Source of the DNA: Axinella damicornis
Taxonomy: Eukaryota > Porifera > Demospongiae > Axinellida > Axinellidae
Direction of reading: 5' to 3'
DNA: 64,000 nucleotides
Assembly: GCA_963931865.1 (NCBI GenBank)
Contig: OZ007511.1
Location: forward strand, 11,173,396-11,237,395
Shown piece after piece: positions 44,491 through 56,039 of the stretch. A program made the position numbers and the translations under genes. Every line of letters starts with the position of its first letter. Position 1 is the first letter of the stretch. The notes under the pieces were generated by a model that did not search any database, was not told the origin of the DNA, and worked only from the letters and a program-made list of their open reading frames with translations.

Positions 44491-45553
44491 TGCCTTAATT
44501 TGGCTGATACATCTTCTTTGTATTGGACGATGTTTAAAGTTCAGGTATCAATTAACATGAACTTGAATATATACATTAAGGTATGCCATGGTCTCTGAAT
44601 GAATTCACTGTGTTACGTATGACGTTGAGTACACCGATTCATGACTTGGGACGAGGAAGTGTATACTGATTCATGAGATGAGGAAATGGTATGATTGATT
44701 CATGGCTTGAAGGCGGAAAAGGGTTTATTAATTCAATTTCTTGACTAGAAATAATGTGTAAAGTGTGTACTGATGACTTGCCCTTTCTATTTGACTGGAA
44801 GTCATGTTGTAAGAAGGTCCAAAGTCTGGCTACACCTGGTAAACAATAAACAAGTTGTTGTTTACTGAAGCTGTCCTGTCCCATTCTGCAGTTTGTTGAA
44901 CAAGAACAGTAAAGTCTGTCTGTTTGTACCTACACAACACCATGGCTATTGTCTGACAGCTTTGGACAATGTTGTATAGTGTAGTCAATATCATGTTCTT
45001 GGTCATTGAAAATTTGAAAAATTGAAGGCCCAAAGTCTGAGTAATTATGTAATGCACACTGCACATACACAGGAGCTCAAGCATTACTTCATTCCCAGAC
45101 CACCATGTACGTACCTAGTCCAGATCCAGAGTTCCCTTCCAAAATTCATGGCATATGCTTACGTACAATCGGTGAACTAATAATTGTGACTGGATGTGTA
45201 TATATTTATGAGAATGTGCGTACATATGTGGCAACTACTCAGTGACAGAAGGCAACAGGTTGGTGGCATGATCAGTGAACAAGTTGGAGACTATTAGTCT
45301 TGCATGGGATGGCACTTGCTTGGGGGTACAGTAAAGTGTTTCACAACTCCATTCTTCAATGACCATCAAGTTTGCAAGCACCTCAATTTTGAAGTACAAT
45401 CATTCAAGAATATGGTCACAGCAAAAGTTAATGATACAACAGTTCACTGTTACAAGAATGCGTTTTACTTACGTTTAACACTGTTATTAGTCACAAACTA
45501 CATGTATACATGTTTTCAAGCTTGTTAAATGTGCTACAAAGTGTTAGTAAATG
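44491..45553. other. Flank between genes E and F, shared with C, G and the 54.8-kb remnant
   Basis: The segment from AACTTGAATATATACATTAA through GACGTTGAGTACACCGATTC to GGAGCTCAAGCATTACTTCA occurs upstream of C, E and G and again beyond the 54.8-kb remnant, and leads into the 3' flank of the next gene. No ORF with a recognisable product. Confidence 0.6.
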
Positions 45554-48021
45554 TTACTTGGTGCACACGGTGCATGTGAGCTCTCTTCCTTCTGTGTAAG
45601 GAGGGCATAGGCCGTGACAATGAGCGTCAACATGGTGGAAGAAAGCTCCCCGTGTATGGCTTGCACTGCCCGGTATAGACTGTGGACTTTGATCAATGCA
45701 TTCGAATGTTGAGCGATGATGTGTGTATCTTTCTGCCATTAGGTAGCCATAGTATTCACGAGTCCATGAGGAAGGGCACACAGTCTTTCCTGGTATCATC
45801 ATCACTGTCCCCCTGGTTGAAGCATAGCACACTGCACACGGTACATTGTGGTTGAGAACTGCAGAGAGTGGGGAACTGTCCCATGTGCCATATTCTGCAC
45901 CATATAAGTAGGCACGACCTCCTTGTACACCATTTGTGTACCTCAGGTAGTTTGGGTCATCAGGCAGGCAGAGATAGTCAGCTCCACCTCCACTGTGGCT
46001 GAACCAGCTTCCGGCAGCTCTTCCTGCGTAGATGAGTTGTGTTCCAGAAGTAGTTGGACATGTGGTCCTCCCCCACCGAGTGTACACCACCCCACCAGCA
46101 GTGGGACCCGGGGGACCAGCAGGACCAGTGGCTCCTTTCTGCCCAGTCACACCTGTCAGCCCTAAAGTAGAAATGCGTAATATGAAGTAGACATGATTGC
46201 AGTGCCATCGCACCACCACAAGAAAGCTTACAAACCACTTCTGAATAAAATGAAAAATAACAGAAATGAGATAATGGAGAGCATGAGAGTCACACCCAAC
46301 ACTGCAGTTAGCTGATAGTGCTACAGTGAATGACCATGCAGGCTGGAGCTGGGGCTGGAGTATTTGAGACACAATTGCATTATCCCAGCAAACAGAGCTG
46401 ATGCCATGTCCATAAACATACGTAGTGTCATGTGCATACAGGCAGCGGACGACTTACTCAAGCTTACCCACCCCATGTTACCTAAGCATCTGTGTATATA
46501 TTCTATCCTACTGATAGCATAAATTCTGCACATGCCTAAGTGATAAGACAATTGACTCTTGTGAATAGGAAGGTGGTGCATCATGCAGAGCATAACTGTG
46601 TGCTGCACATGCAGGTTTATGTGAATACCAATTATGCAAAAGTTTCAAATGGTTACATGCAAGATGAAGTCAGCGTCTACACATGTACGTACATACGTAC
46701 ATACTGCATGACTGGAAATATTGTTGTGTTTTTGCATTTTGTTTTGCGTCATGATATTTTCGTGGAGTGTGGTTACCCATGAAAGTTTTTTTGCGGCAGA
46801 TGTCCTGACACATCCAGTAGCCTATCGAAGATTGAAAGGCTTGAAGTGTTTGAGGCTTACCACATTTATCTGGAAGTTACAGAAGTAGCTATTGGTGAAG
46901 TAGTTGCGTGTAAAAAGAGGATCAATGAACTTTACGGACAGGTACGCTAGTAAAGGACGAAGCAATTATCGCAAAGTGACCAGCTAGCATCGTGAAAATA
47001 CTCTCACTGTAATATTTAGTGCATGTCAAATTTGTTTTGTGCATAAAATGTTGTGGTTTATGACAACCCCCCCCCCCCCCCCCCCCCCCCCCCCAAAATT
47101 GTAAATTTTCCAGATGTACATGCGTTATACTATGTATAGAGTATGAACAAGAATTATAGAACTGTGTGAGTGAACTCCCTTGAGAAGTGCCTGTACCTTG
47201 CAGCCCAGGAGGTCCTTGTAGCTGTGTTCCTCGATCACCCTTTTCCCCCTTCATACCAGAAGGTCCGGTTGGTCCCTGGCGTCCTGCTGGCCCCTGGGGT
47301 CCAGCAGGTCCCTGGGGTCCATCAGCCCCTTGTTGCTGTATTCCTGGATTTCCTTTTTCCCCCTTGATTCCAGAAGGTCCGACTGATCCCTCGGGTCCAG
47401 CTGGTCCCTGGTGTCCAACTGGTCCCTGGGGCCCTGGCTTTCCCTGCAGTCCATCCCGTCCATCCCTACCGTCCCTGCCTTGTTGTTGCAGTAGCAATCT
47501 AACATCACCACAGAGAGAGGAGTTGTTGATAGTCTGCAATGAAGATGCTGCTGTAGACTCAGCATTTCTCTCTGACCTGGAGATAGCAGTGGCTGTGAGG
47601 GGGGGGGGGGGGGGACATATTTCATGATGGAATCTGCAAGGGAATGTTGCCCACACAATCTTGAGATCAATCTTGGCATCTCAAGTGTGTGTACCAGCCT
47701 CTAGATTGTGGAACAAAGGCACACAGGCTCGTTACACTCCTGGTAGGGGAAAAAATTGTGCCGCGTAAATAGTGCAGTCTTACTTCATCCTCAAATACTG
47801 TGAAATTGCAACTACGGTAACTGACCGCAGTGTGCAAATACTTGTTAGCTTGACCATTCTTCTCTTGAAGTGTACGATTGGCTATGCACCACTTGCATTC
47901 ATTTACGTAAGGTACCAGCATAGTAAAATGAGTGCGTCGGTAAGTGTTTGAGATTCTGCTTACCAGTACATTGTCCAGCAACCAGCAGCAGAGACAGTGC
48001 AGCAAGTAACTTTGCCTCCAT
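45554..48021 (-). CDS. Short-chain (spongin-type) collagen, gene F
   Basis: Exons 47964-48021, 47197-47592 and 45554-46161; 353 residues, stop TAA. The collagen exon is of the SSLCGDVRLLLQQQGRDG type with an added GPQGPAGPQGPAGRQGPTG run. The C-domain is the most altered of the D-I group at the patches: [64 protein letters not shown]. Exon 1 uses donor GTAAGC where the others use GTGAGC. The acceptor of the collagen exon is preceded on the coding strand by about 14 consecutive C residues (genomic G run at 47598-47614). TATA box at 48124-48132. The upstream flank matches D and H. Confidence 0.9.
47069..47094. repeat. Poly-C run in intron 2 of gene F
   Basis: About 26 C residues at the place equivalent to the 29287 run in gene B, followed by AAAATTGTA. 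Confidence 0.85.
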
Positions 48022-48123
48022 TATTCCAGTAGTAGATGTTGAAGAGATTTGGCACATTCACTTTGTGTAGTTGAAGAATTTATCAATCGCTGACAAGTTG
48101 GTGATACTGTGCAACTGTGCCTC

Positions 48124-48132
48124 CTTATATAC
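48124..48132 (-). promoter_or_regulatory. TATA box of gene F
   Basis: GTATATAAGG then AGGCACAGTTGCACAG, about 105 bp upstream of the ATG. Confidence 0.55.
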
Positions 48133-49153
48133 AGTTTGAAATTCCTTTGATGTCGTACCTTAATTGGACTGTTATACTTTTCATTGGGTATTGACATTGC
48201 TTAAAGTTGTGTGGCGGTTCAAAAAAATCTGCAGATTTGCTGATGTATATACCTCTGTCAAAACGTACGTAGTTGTTTACTCTTGAGAAGAATTTGGAAC
48301 TGCATTAGGTCATACTTTAATTGGGCTGATAAAGTCTGTACTTTTGGTACTGGCATTAAGAAGAGTTCAGAAAATCCATTGACATAGTGTACCTTGGGCT
48401 ACTAAGATCTGTACTTTTCATTTGGTTTTGACATTCTGCTGATTCACACAAATCTGAACATCTGCTGTGTATCAAAACTCAGTTGTTTACTCTTGAGAAG
48501 AGTTCAGGATGGCATGCTTGGTAGTGTAGGAACACCGTATGCTGTTGCCTCAAGCACAACAAGTTCACATCAGAATTATGACAGAAGTCTTTGCTGGCTA
48601 GAAAATAGTTGTGCAACTGCCTATGATGACCATGCATCTATTATGACCAACCACCTGTGTTGGCGATTCCTATTCTTGCACATGCACAGTACATTGTAGG
48701 GCCCCCCAAAATTGTGTCGGTTTGTCTTGGAGAAATAAAATGGTAGGATGACTTGTCTAACCTGCGATGTTCACGTGGCTGCATGTTTTCTACTAAATCT
48801 GGAAAGATGGTGTTACTCCATTTTGCATTTCTAAGCATTCACCAGTGTTTGTGGTACGTTCTGTTGTAATCAAAAGACTGGTGGAGGTTTAACTGGTGTT
48901 TTTTTTTACCATATGCTATTATGATAATGCCGTGCAAAGATATAATAGGCTCCTATGGTGACTTGGGATTTCATAAACTGGCTAGTAGTGTTGTGCAGGG
49001 TTAAAGTTTGAATCATTTTGCTCATCATTGACCAAACTTCAGTGTGAGGGCAGTGCAAAGCTGTAGGCCATGAACATTGTAAGGAACATAACCAAATGTT
49101 CATCATAGTCTCCATCTCTGCATATTGTCCTGTTTTGGTGCAGACACTCACAG

Positions 49154-49702
49154 CAGGAGCGCATAATGAGGTAGAGAGCGGAAGAAAGGGAGGAGCCTGA
49201 AACGACCACGCAAAAGAGTAATAATTGAAAACTTACCCACGGTAGTCCTGTTACTATTTTTTGCTCGCACGTGTACGGAGACTTCAAGAAAGATGACAGA
49301 GAAAAGGCCAGTATCAAGACTCCAATGGTAGCGAGGCAAGGGAATGACATACTGGTTGTGACAAACCTCGAGATAGTGCTGTGTAGTGATGCAGTCGATC
49401 GAGCTGCTTCGCACAGCCAAGCAGGCGTCTCGCCTAGTGGAAAATAAAGAACCACCCCTTCTGCTTTTCTGGAGTTCATGACTGCTGAGAAACATCCCGC
49501 GACACTTATGGACACTATCTTCTCTCTCTCCCCATCGAGATTTGGTCCGTTGCTGTAGTCAGTCAATGGCATCACAGAAAAACAACGATGCACGTGCATG
49601 CTAAAAGTAGTAACGGGGCTACCGTGGGTAAGTTTTCATCTTTTGCGTGGTCGTTTCATGCTCCTTCCTTTCTTCCGCTCTCTACCTCGTTATGCGCTCC
49701 TG
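49154..49702. mobile_element. CAGGAGC-family element, copy 4 (7-bp duplication CTCACAG)
   Basis: It begins CAGGAGCGCATAATGAGGTA and ends ..TACCTCGTTATGCGCTCCTG. Long inner inverted repeats include AACTTACCCACGGTAG / CTACCGTGGGTAAGTT. CTCACAG lies at 49147-49153 and 49703-49709. The paralogous empty site GACACTCACAGCTACTCTC is at about 41078. Confidence 0.9.
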
Positions 49703-50026
49703 CTCACAGCTACGTATACTCTCTAGTACTAAAATATTTTCCTTGTTCTTGCCGTACTGCTTTGACGTCGACTATGGAATGAGTATGTTGGAATGTGTAT
49801 ATTGACCAACCACATACAGTACTGATTAGATTACCGAATAGCCTGTTGGTTGTTGACCATCAAATCTTCCAAGCACCTAAATGTCATGCATGTGTTGCAA
49901 GGATAGTTTTACGAGTCATTTAGAAGAGACAAATAAATGGTAACAGCTAACAACTTAACTCAACCTGATTGTTACAAAGTACGTATAACATCAGTGCACT
50001 GTCTGTATTAGTCACAAAGTTATGAA

Positions 50027-53000
50027 TTACTTGGTGCACACGGTGCATGTAAGCTCTCTTCCATCAGTGTAAGGAGGGCATATGCCATGACACCGAGCTT
50101 CAACATGCTGGAACAATGCTCCGTCTGTACTGCTTGCACTGCCCGGTATAGACTGTGGACTTTGATCAACACATTCGAATGTTGAGCGATGATGTAAGTG
50201 TCTTTCTGCCATCAGGTAGCCATAGTATTCACGAGTCCATGAGGAAGGGCACACAGTCTTTCCTGGTATCATCATCACTGTCCCCCTTGTTGAAGCATAG
50301 CACACTGCACACGGGACATTGTGGTTGAGAACTGCGGAGAGTGGAGAACTCTGATATGTATCATACTCTGCACCATATAGGTAGGCACGACTCCCTTGCA
50401 CGCCGTTTGTGTACCTCAAGTAGTTTGGGTTATCAGGTAAGCAGAGATAGTTAGCTCCACCTCCTCTTTGGTTCCAATAGCCTCCAGCTGCTCTTCCTGC
50501 GTAGACGAGTTGTGTTCCAGAAGTAGTTGGGCATGTGGTCCTCCCCCACCTAGTGTACACCACCCCACCAGCAGTGGGACCCGGGGGACCAGCAGGACCT
50601 GGGGGTCCCACAAGTCCTAGACCTGTGTCTCCTTTCTGCCCAGTCATCCCTTTTTGCCCTAAGGAAGATATTTCTTGTACAGGCAGCAGACAACTCATGC
50701 AGGCTTATTCACCCCATGTTACCTAAGCATCTGCATATATATTCAGATAGCATAACTTCTGCACTTGTATACAAGCAGTGTGTGACATGCCTAAGTGATA
50801 AGATAAGGTGTGCAATTGACTCTTGTGAATAGGAAGGTGTGTATATCATGCAGAACAGAACTGTAGCTACTGTGCATGCAGGTTTATGTGAATTATGTAA
50901 GCGATTCTAATGGTTACATGCAAGACGAAGTCAACATTTACTACATACATACATACGTACTGTATATCTGGAAATATTTATGTTGTGTGTTTGTGTTTTA
51001 TTATTTTGTGTTTTATTACAAGGGGCAACCACACTCCTGGTAGCCGCGTTGCAACCCCAGTTCGACTCGCCGTAGCGAAAGCTAAGTATTGCAATTCGTT
51101 CCAATTAACGCACAGATGCCACGTGGCAACCACGCTCAGTCGATCGCGAGCAATGGCAACCACAAGACATTATTACAGCACTCACAACTTAGCCAACACG
51201 GTGAGTTTCGGTATATAACAGTCAGTGAACGACAGCGATCATGGCCGTGTGGTCAGAATCTTCGTGTGCCTTTCCCAAGAACGGTACTGCCACCGGAAGT
51301 CGAAGCATGGTGGCCAACGGCGAGACAAAAGCGGTCATATCTCCACCACTGAGGTGAGTTTCAGCACCAACTTTTATCATTCAGGTCAGTGCTTGATAGC
51401 GATCATGGCGGTGTAGTCAATCTATGTAGGCCAATCCTAAGTACTCAAACATTATTTATTTACGCGGCACAATTTATCCCCTACCAGGAGTGTAACGAGG
51501 GGCAACTGCACTCCTGGTAGCCAGTTGCAACCCCGGTTGCGACTCGCCGTGGCACAAGCTAAGTGTTGCAGTTAGTTCAAATTAATGCACATACCACATG
51601 GCAGCCACGCTCAGTCGCAATGGCGGCCCAGGGAAGACACGAAATTGTTACAGCACTTACAACTTTGCCAGCACGGTGAATTTTGGCATGTAAGTGTCAG
51701 TGACGACGGCTGTGCGGTCAGAATCTTTGTGGGGGCTTCGTAAGAGCTTTACTGGCAACAAAAGTCAAAAAGAGCACTCGAGAAATGGCCGCACCAACGG
51801 TACGACAAAAGCGCTTGTATCACCACCAAGGTGAGTTTCATCACAATTATAATGTGATTGTGTCGCTGCATGATAGCGATCACGGCGGTGTAGTCAGAAT
51901 CTTTGTAGGCCATTCCGAAGTAGTCAAACGTTAATTATTCATTTATTGACATTACACAGCACAATTTATCCCTTACCAGGAGTGTAATTTTGTGTCATGA
52001 TGTTTTCGTGGAATGTGATTACCCATGATTATTAGGCTCTGACACGTCCATAAAAGATGTAGCCTATTGAAGTACTAAAGGCTTGAGGCTTACCACATTT
52101 ATCAGGAGATTAATTTGAGAAGTAGTTGTTGGTGAAGTATTCGAATTTTGCATGTGAAGAGAATCAAGGAACTCTACACACAAGTACGCTGCCACATTAA
52201 AGAACGAAACAGTTATTGCGAAGCGACCAGCCAGCATCGTGTGAAGATATTCTGACTGTAAGTTATTTTGTGGTTGTCATAAACCACGAAAACTTTAATT
52301 ACTAAAACTGTACACAGAAAATTTCCAGATGTACGTGCATGCATTACACTGTGTAGAGTATGAACAAGAAATACGTAGAACTGTATGAGCAAACTCCCCC
52401 TGAGATGTAGGAGTGAAGGGTTGACATGAAGGACCAAACGAGAATGGTAGCTAGAAATTACATGTACCTTGCAGCCCAGGAGGTCCTTGTAGCTGTGTTC
52501 CTTGATCTCCCTTCTCCCCCTTCATACCAGAAGGTCCGGTTGGTCCCTCGCGTCCTGCTGGTCCCTGGGGTCCTGCTGATCCCTGGGGGCCATCAGCCCC
52601 TTGTAGCTGTATTCCTGGATCTCCTTTTTCCCCCTTGATACCAGAAGGTCCAAATGGTCCCTCAGATCCGGCTAGTCCCTGGTGTCCTGCTGCACCCTGC
52701 GGTCCAGGTGGTCCCTGGGGTCCGACTGGTCCTTGCGGTCCATCACGTCCATCCCTACCATCCTTGCCTTGCTGTTGCAGTAGCAATCTAACATCACCAC
52801 AGAGAGAGGAGTTGATGGTAGTCTGCAGTGTAGATGCTGCTGTAGACTCAGCACTCCTCTCTGACCTGGAGATAGCAGTGGCTGTCGGGGAAACATTTCA
52901 TGATGGAATCTGCAAGGGAATGTTTCCCACCTAAATCTATGCAATCTTGAGATGAATCTTGGCATCTCAAGTGTGGGTACCAGCCTCTAGATTGTGGAAC

Positions 53001-53285
53001 AAAGGCACACAGGCTCGTTACACTCCTGGTAGGGGAAAAATTGTGCCGCGTAAATAATGTAACAAATCAATTTGCAACTACGGTAACTGACCACAGTGTG
53101 CAAATACTTGTTAGCTTGACCATTTCTTCTCTTGAAGTATACGATTGGCTATGCACCACTTTGCATTCATCTAAGGTACCAGTATAGTAAAATGAGTGCA
53201 TCGGTAAGTGTTTGAGATTCTGCTCACCAGTACATTGTCCAACAACCAGCAGCAGAGAAAGTGCAGCAAGCAACTTTGCCTCCAT
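50027..53285 (-). CDS. Short-chain (spongin-type) collagen, gene G, with an 8-residue insertion
   Basis: Exons 53228-53285, 52468-52881 and 50027-50658; 367 residues, stop TAA. The third exon is 632 nt instead of 608. Near its start GQKGMTGQKGDTGLGLVGPP carries eight extra residues (GLGLV plus GPPGPA-type sequence) that break the Gly-X-Y phase. The collagen exon is of the LLLQQQGKDG type with GPPGPQGAAGHQGLAGSEG. Variable patches: [17 protein letters not shown] (preceded by AAGG rather than AAGS), [44 protein letters not shown] box and TGACGTAAG at 53373-53404. Intron 2 (1.8 kb) is the longest because of a tandem pair of 480-bp repeats. Confidence 0.9.
51016..51990. repeat. Tandem pair of about 480-bp repeats in intron 2 of gene G
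   Basis: Two units, 51016-51494 and 51495-51990, each start A(C/A)GAGGGGCAAC or ACAAGGGGCAACC with CACTCCTGGTAG and end CACAATTTATCCC[C/T]TACCAGGAGTGTAA. Inner shared words are CGCCGT[A/G]GC and ATAGCGATCA[T/C]GGCGGTGTAGTC. The inverted CTCCTGGTAG / CTACCAGGAG ends suggest a transposon. Confidence 0.75.
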
Positions 53286-53372
53286 TATTCCAGTAGTAGA
53301 TGTTCGAAATTGAAGAACACGTATATCAGCCACTGAGGGGTTTGTGAATGGTGATATTTGCAACTGTGTCTC

Positions 53373-53404
53373 CTTATATACTTTTCGATGCTCCACTTAC
53401 GTCA
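53373..53404 (-). promoter_or_regulatory. Core promoter of gene G: TATA box and TGACGTAAG site
   Basis: GTATATAAGG at 53373-53381 and TGACGTAAG at 53396-53404, same spacing as gene E. Confidence 0.55.
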
Positions 53405-53678
53405 TGCCTTAATTTGGCTGATACTTCTTCTTTGTAATGTTTAAAGTTCAGGTATCAATTAACACGAACTTGAATATATACATTAAAGTACGCCATGGTC
53501 TCTGAATGAATTTACTGTGTTACGTATGACGTTGAGTACACCGATTCATGACTTGGGACGAGGAAGTGTATACTGATTCATGAGATGAGGAAAAGGTGTG
53601 ATTGATTCATGGCTTGAAGGCTGAAAAGGGTTTATTAATTCAATTTCATGACTAGAAATGATGTAAAGTGTGTACTAA

Positions 53679-54019
53679 CAGGAGCTTATGAGCGCCGCGA
53701 AGCGGCGCGAAGGAGCGTCAAACTACCGTACTTGTTAGGGTTCCATCACCCGCAAGATAGCAGTCGCACAAAATGCCTTGTAGGGCTGGGCTACAACTCG
53801 CACCTACTTTGTTAAGAAGCCTGTGAGGGCCCGCAGACTCGTGAAAAACTAACTAGCCACGATAGCGTACACAACACCTGCCCACCTACTTAACGTTAAT
53901 CTTGTGCAGCCGTACACGTACACAGACCGCAAATGGATCCGTATAAGGAGTGTCATGTGCTGCAACCTTGCGAGTGATGGGTATGCTAGTTGGACGCTCC
54001 TTCCCGTTATGGGCTCCTG
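53679..54019. mobile_element. CAGGAGC-family element, copy 5 (7-bp duplication GTACTAA)
   Basis: It begins CAGGAGCTTATGAGCGCCGC and ends ..CTTCCCGTTATGGGCTCCTG. GTACTAA flanks it at 53672-53678 and 54020-54026. Other units read GTGTACTGATGACTTGCCC across the site without an insert. Confidence 0.88.
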
Positions 54020-54828
54020 GTACTAATGACTTGCCCTTTCTATTTGACTGGAAGTCATGTTGTAAGAAGGTCCAAAGTCTGGCTACACCTGGTAAACAAT
54101 AAACAAGTTGTTGTTACTGAAGCTGTCCTGTCCCGTTGTGCAGTTTGTTGAACGAGAACAGTAAAGTCGGTCTGTTTGTACCTACACAACACCAAGGCTA
54201 TTGTCTGACAGCTTTGGAGAATGTTGTATAGTGTAGTCAATATCATGTTCTTGGTGATTGAAAATTTGATGATCATTGAAAATTTGAAGGTCCAAAGTCA
54301 GTAATTATGTAATGCACACTGCACATACACAGGAGCTCAAGCATTACTTCATTCCCAGACCACCATGTACGTACCTAATCCAGATCCAGAGTTCCCTTCC
54401 AAAATTCATGGCATATGCTTAAGTACGATCGGTGAACTAATAATTGTGACTGGATGTGTATTATATTTATGAGAATGTGCGTACATATGTGGCAACTGCT
54501 CAGTGACAGAAGGCAACAAGTTGGTGGCATGAATTATGAGCAGTGAACAAGTTGGAGACTATTAGTCTTGCATGGGATGGCACTTGCTTGGGGAGTACAG
54601 TAAAGTGTTTCACAACACCATTCTTCAATGACTATCAAATCTTGCAAGCACCTCAATTTTGAAGTACAAGCCATTCAAGGATATGGTAGCAGCAAAAGTT
54701 AATGATTCAACAGCTCACTATTACAAGAATGTTTAGTTCACCACCATTATTAGTTAAAATGTGTAAATGTTTACAAGCCAGATGCTAACACACCTGGTTT
54801 AATGTGCTATGAAGTGTTAGTAATTGTT

Positions 54829-54893
54829 ACTTGGTGCACGCAGTGCATGTGAGCTCTCTTCCATCGGTGTATAAGGAGGACATATGCCATGAC
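54829..54893 (-). pseudogene. Remnant of a deleted collagen gene (last 65 bp of the C-domain exon)
   Basis: Reading on the - strand, the end of a C-domain exon (tail ..LTCTACTK-type with GTGCACCAAGTAA) is recognisable up to about 54893 (TATGCCATGACACTG). From there the sequence is that normally found upstream of exon 1 (TGTGTCTCCTTATATGC.., CTCCACTTACATCATGCC). The rest of the C-domain exon, both introns, the collagen exon and exon 1 are gone. A 2-bp insertion also lies in the remnant (GGTGTATAAGG for GTGTAAGG). Confidence 0.8.
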
Positions 54894-55014
54894 ACTGTGT
54901 CTCCTTATATGCTTTTCGATGCTCCACTTACATCATGCCTTAATTTGGTTGATACTTCTTCTTTGGATGTTTAAAGTTCAGGTATCAATTAACACGAACT
55001 TAAATATATACGTA

Positions 55015-56039
55015 CATTAAGGTACGCCACGGTCTATGAATAAATTTACTGTGTTACGTATGACGTTGAGTACACCGATTCATGACTTGGGACGAGGAGG
55101 TGTATACTGATTCATGAGATGAGGAAAAGGTGTGATTGATTAATGGCTTGAAGGCGGAAAAGGGTGTATTAATTCAATTTCATGCCTAAAAATGATGTAA
55201 AGTGTGTACTGATGACTTGCCCTTTCTATTTGACAGGAAGTAAAGTAGTAAGAAAGTCCAAAGTCTGGCTACACCTGGTAAACAATAAACATGTTGTTGT
55301 TACTGAAGCTGTCCTGTCCCGTTCTGCAGTTTGTTGAACGAGAACAGTAAAGTCTGTCTGTTTGTACCTACACAACACCAAGGCTATTGTCTGACAGCTT
55401 TGGAGAATGTTGTATAGTGTAGTCAATATCATGTTCTTGGTCATTGAAAATTTGATGATCATTGAAAATTTGAAGGTCCAAAGTCTGAGTAATTATGTAT
55501 TGCACACTGCACACACACAGGAGCTCAAACATTACTTCATTCCCAAACCACCGTGTACGTACCTAATCCAGATCCAGAGTTCCCTTCCAAAATTCATGGC
55601 ATATGCTTAAGTACAATCGGTGAACTAATAATGTGACTGGATGTGTATAAATTTGTGAGAATGTGCGTACATATGTGGCAACTACTCAGTGACAGAAGGC
55701 AGCGAGTTGGTGGCATGAACAGTGAACAAGTTGGAGACTATTAGTCCTGCATGGGATGGCACTTGCTTGGGGGAGTACAGTAAAGTGTTGCACGGGATGG
55801 CACTTGCTTGGGGGAGTACAGTAAAGTGTTTCTCATCTCCATTCTTCAATGACCATCAAATTTTGCAAGCATCTCAGTTTTAAAAGTACTGAATATGGTA
55901 ACGGCAAAAGTTAATGATACGACAGCTCACTGTTACAAGAATGCATTTTACTTTAGTTTATTATAGTCACAAACTACATGTGTACATGTTTACAAGCCAG
56001 ATGCTAACACACCTTGTTTAATGTGCTACAAAGTGTTAG
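55015..56039. other. Flank between the 54.8-kb remnant and gene H
   Basis: It repeats the segment found at 44570-45550 (ACGTTGAGTACACCGATTCA, CAGTTTGTTGAACGAGAACA, GGAGCTCAAACATTACTTCA). A short local duplication of GGGATGGCACTTGCTTGGGG lies at 55751-55830. No gene. Confidence 0.55.
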
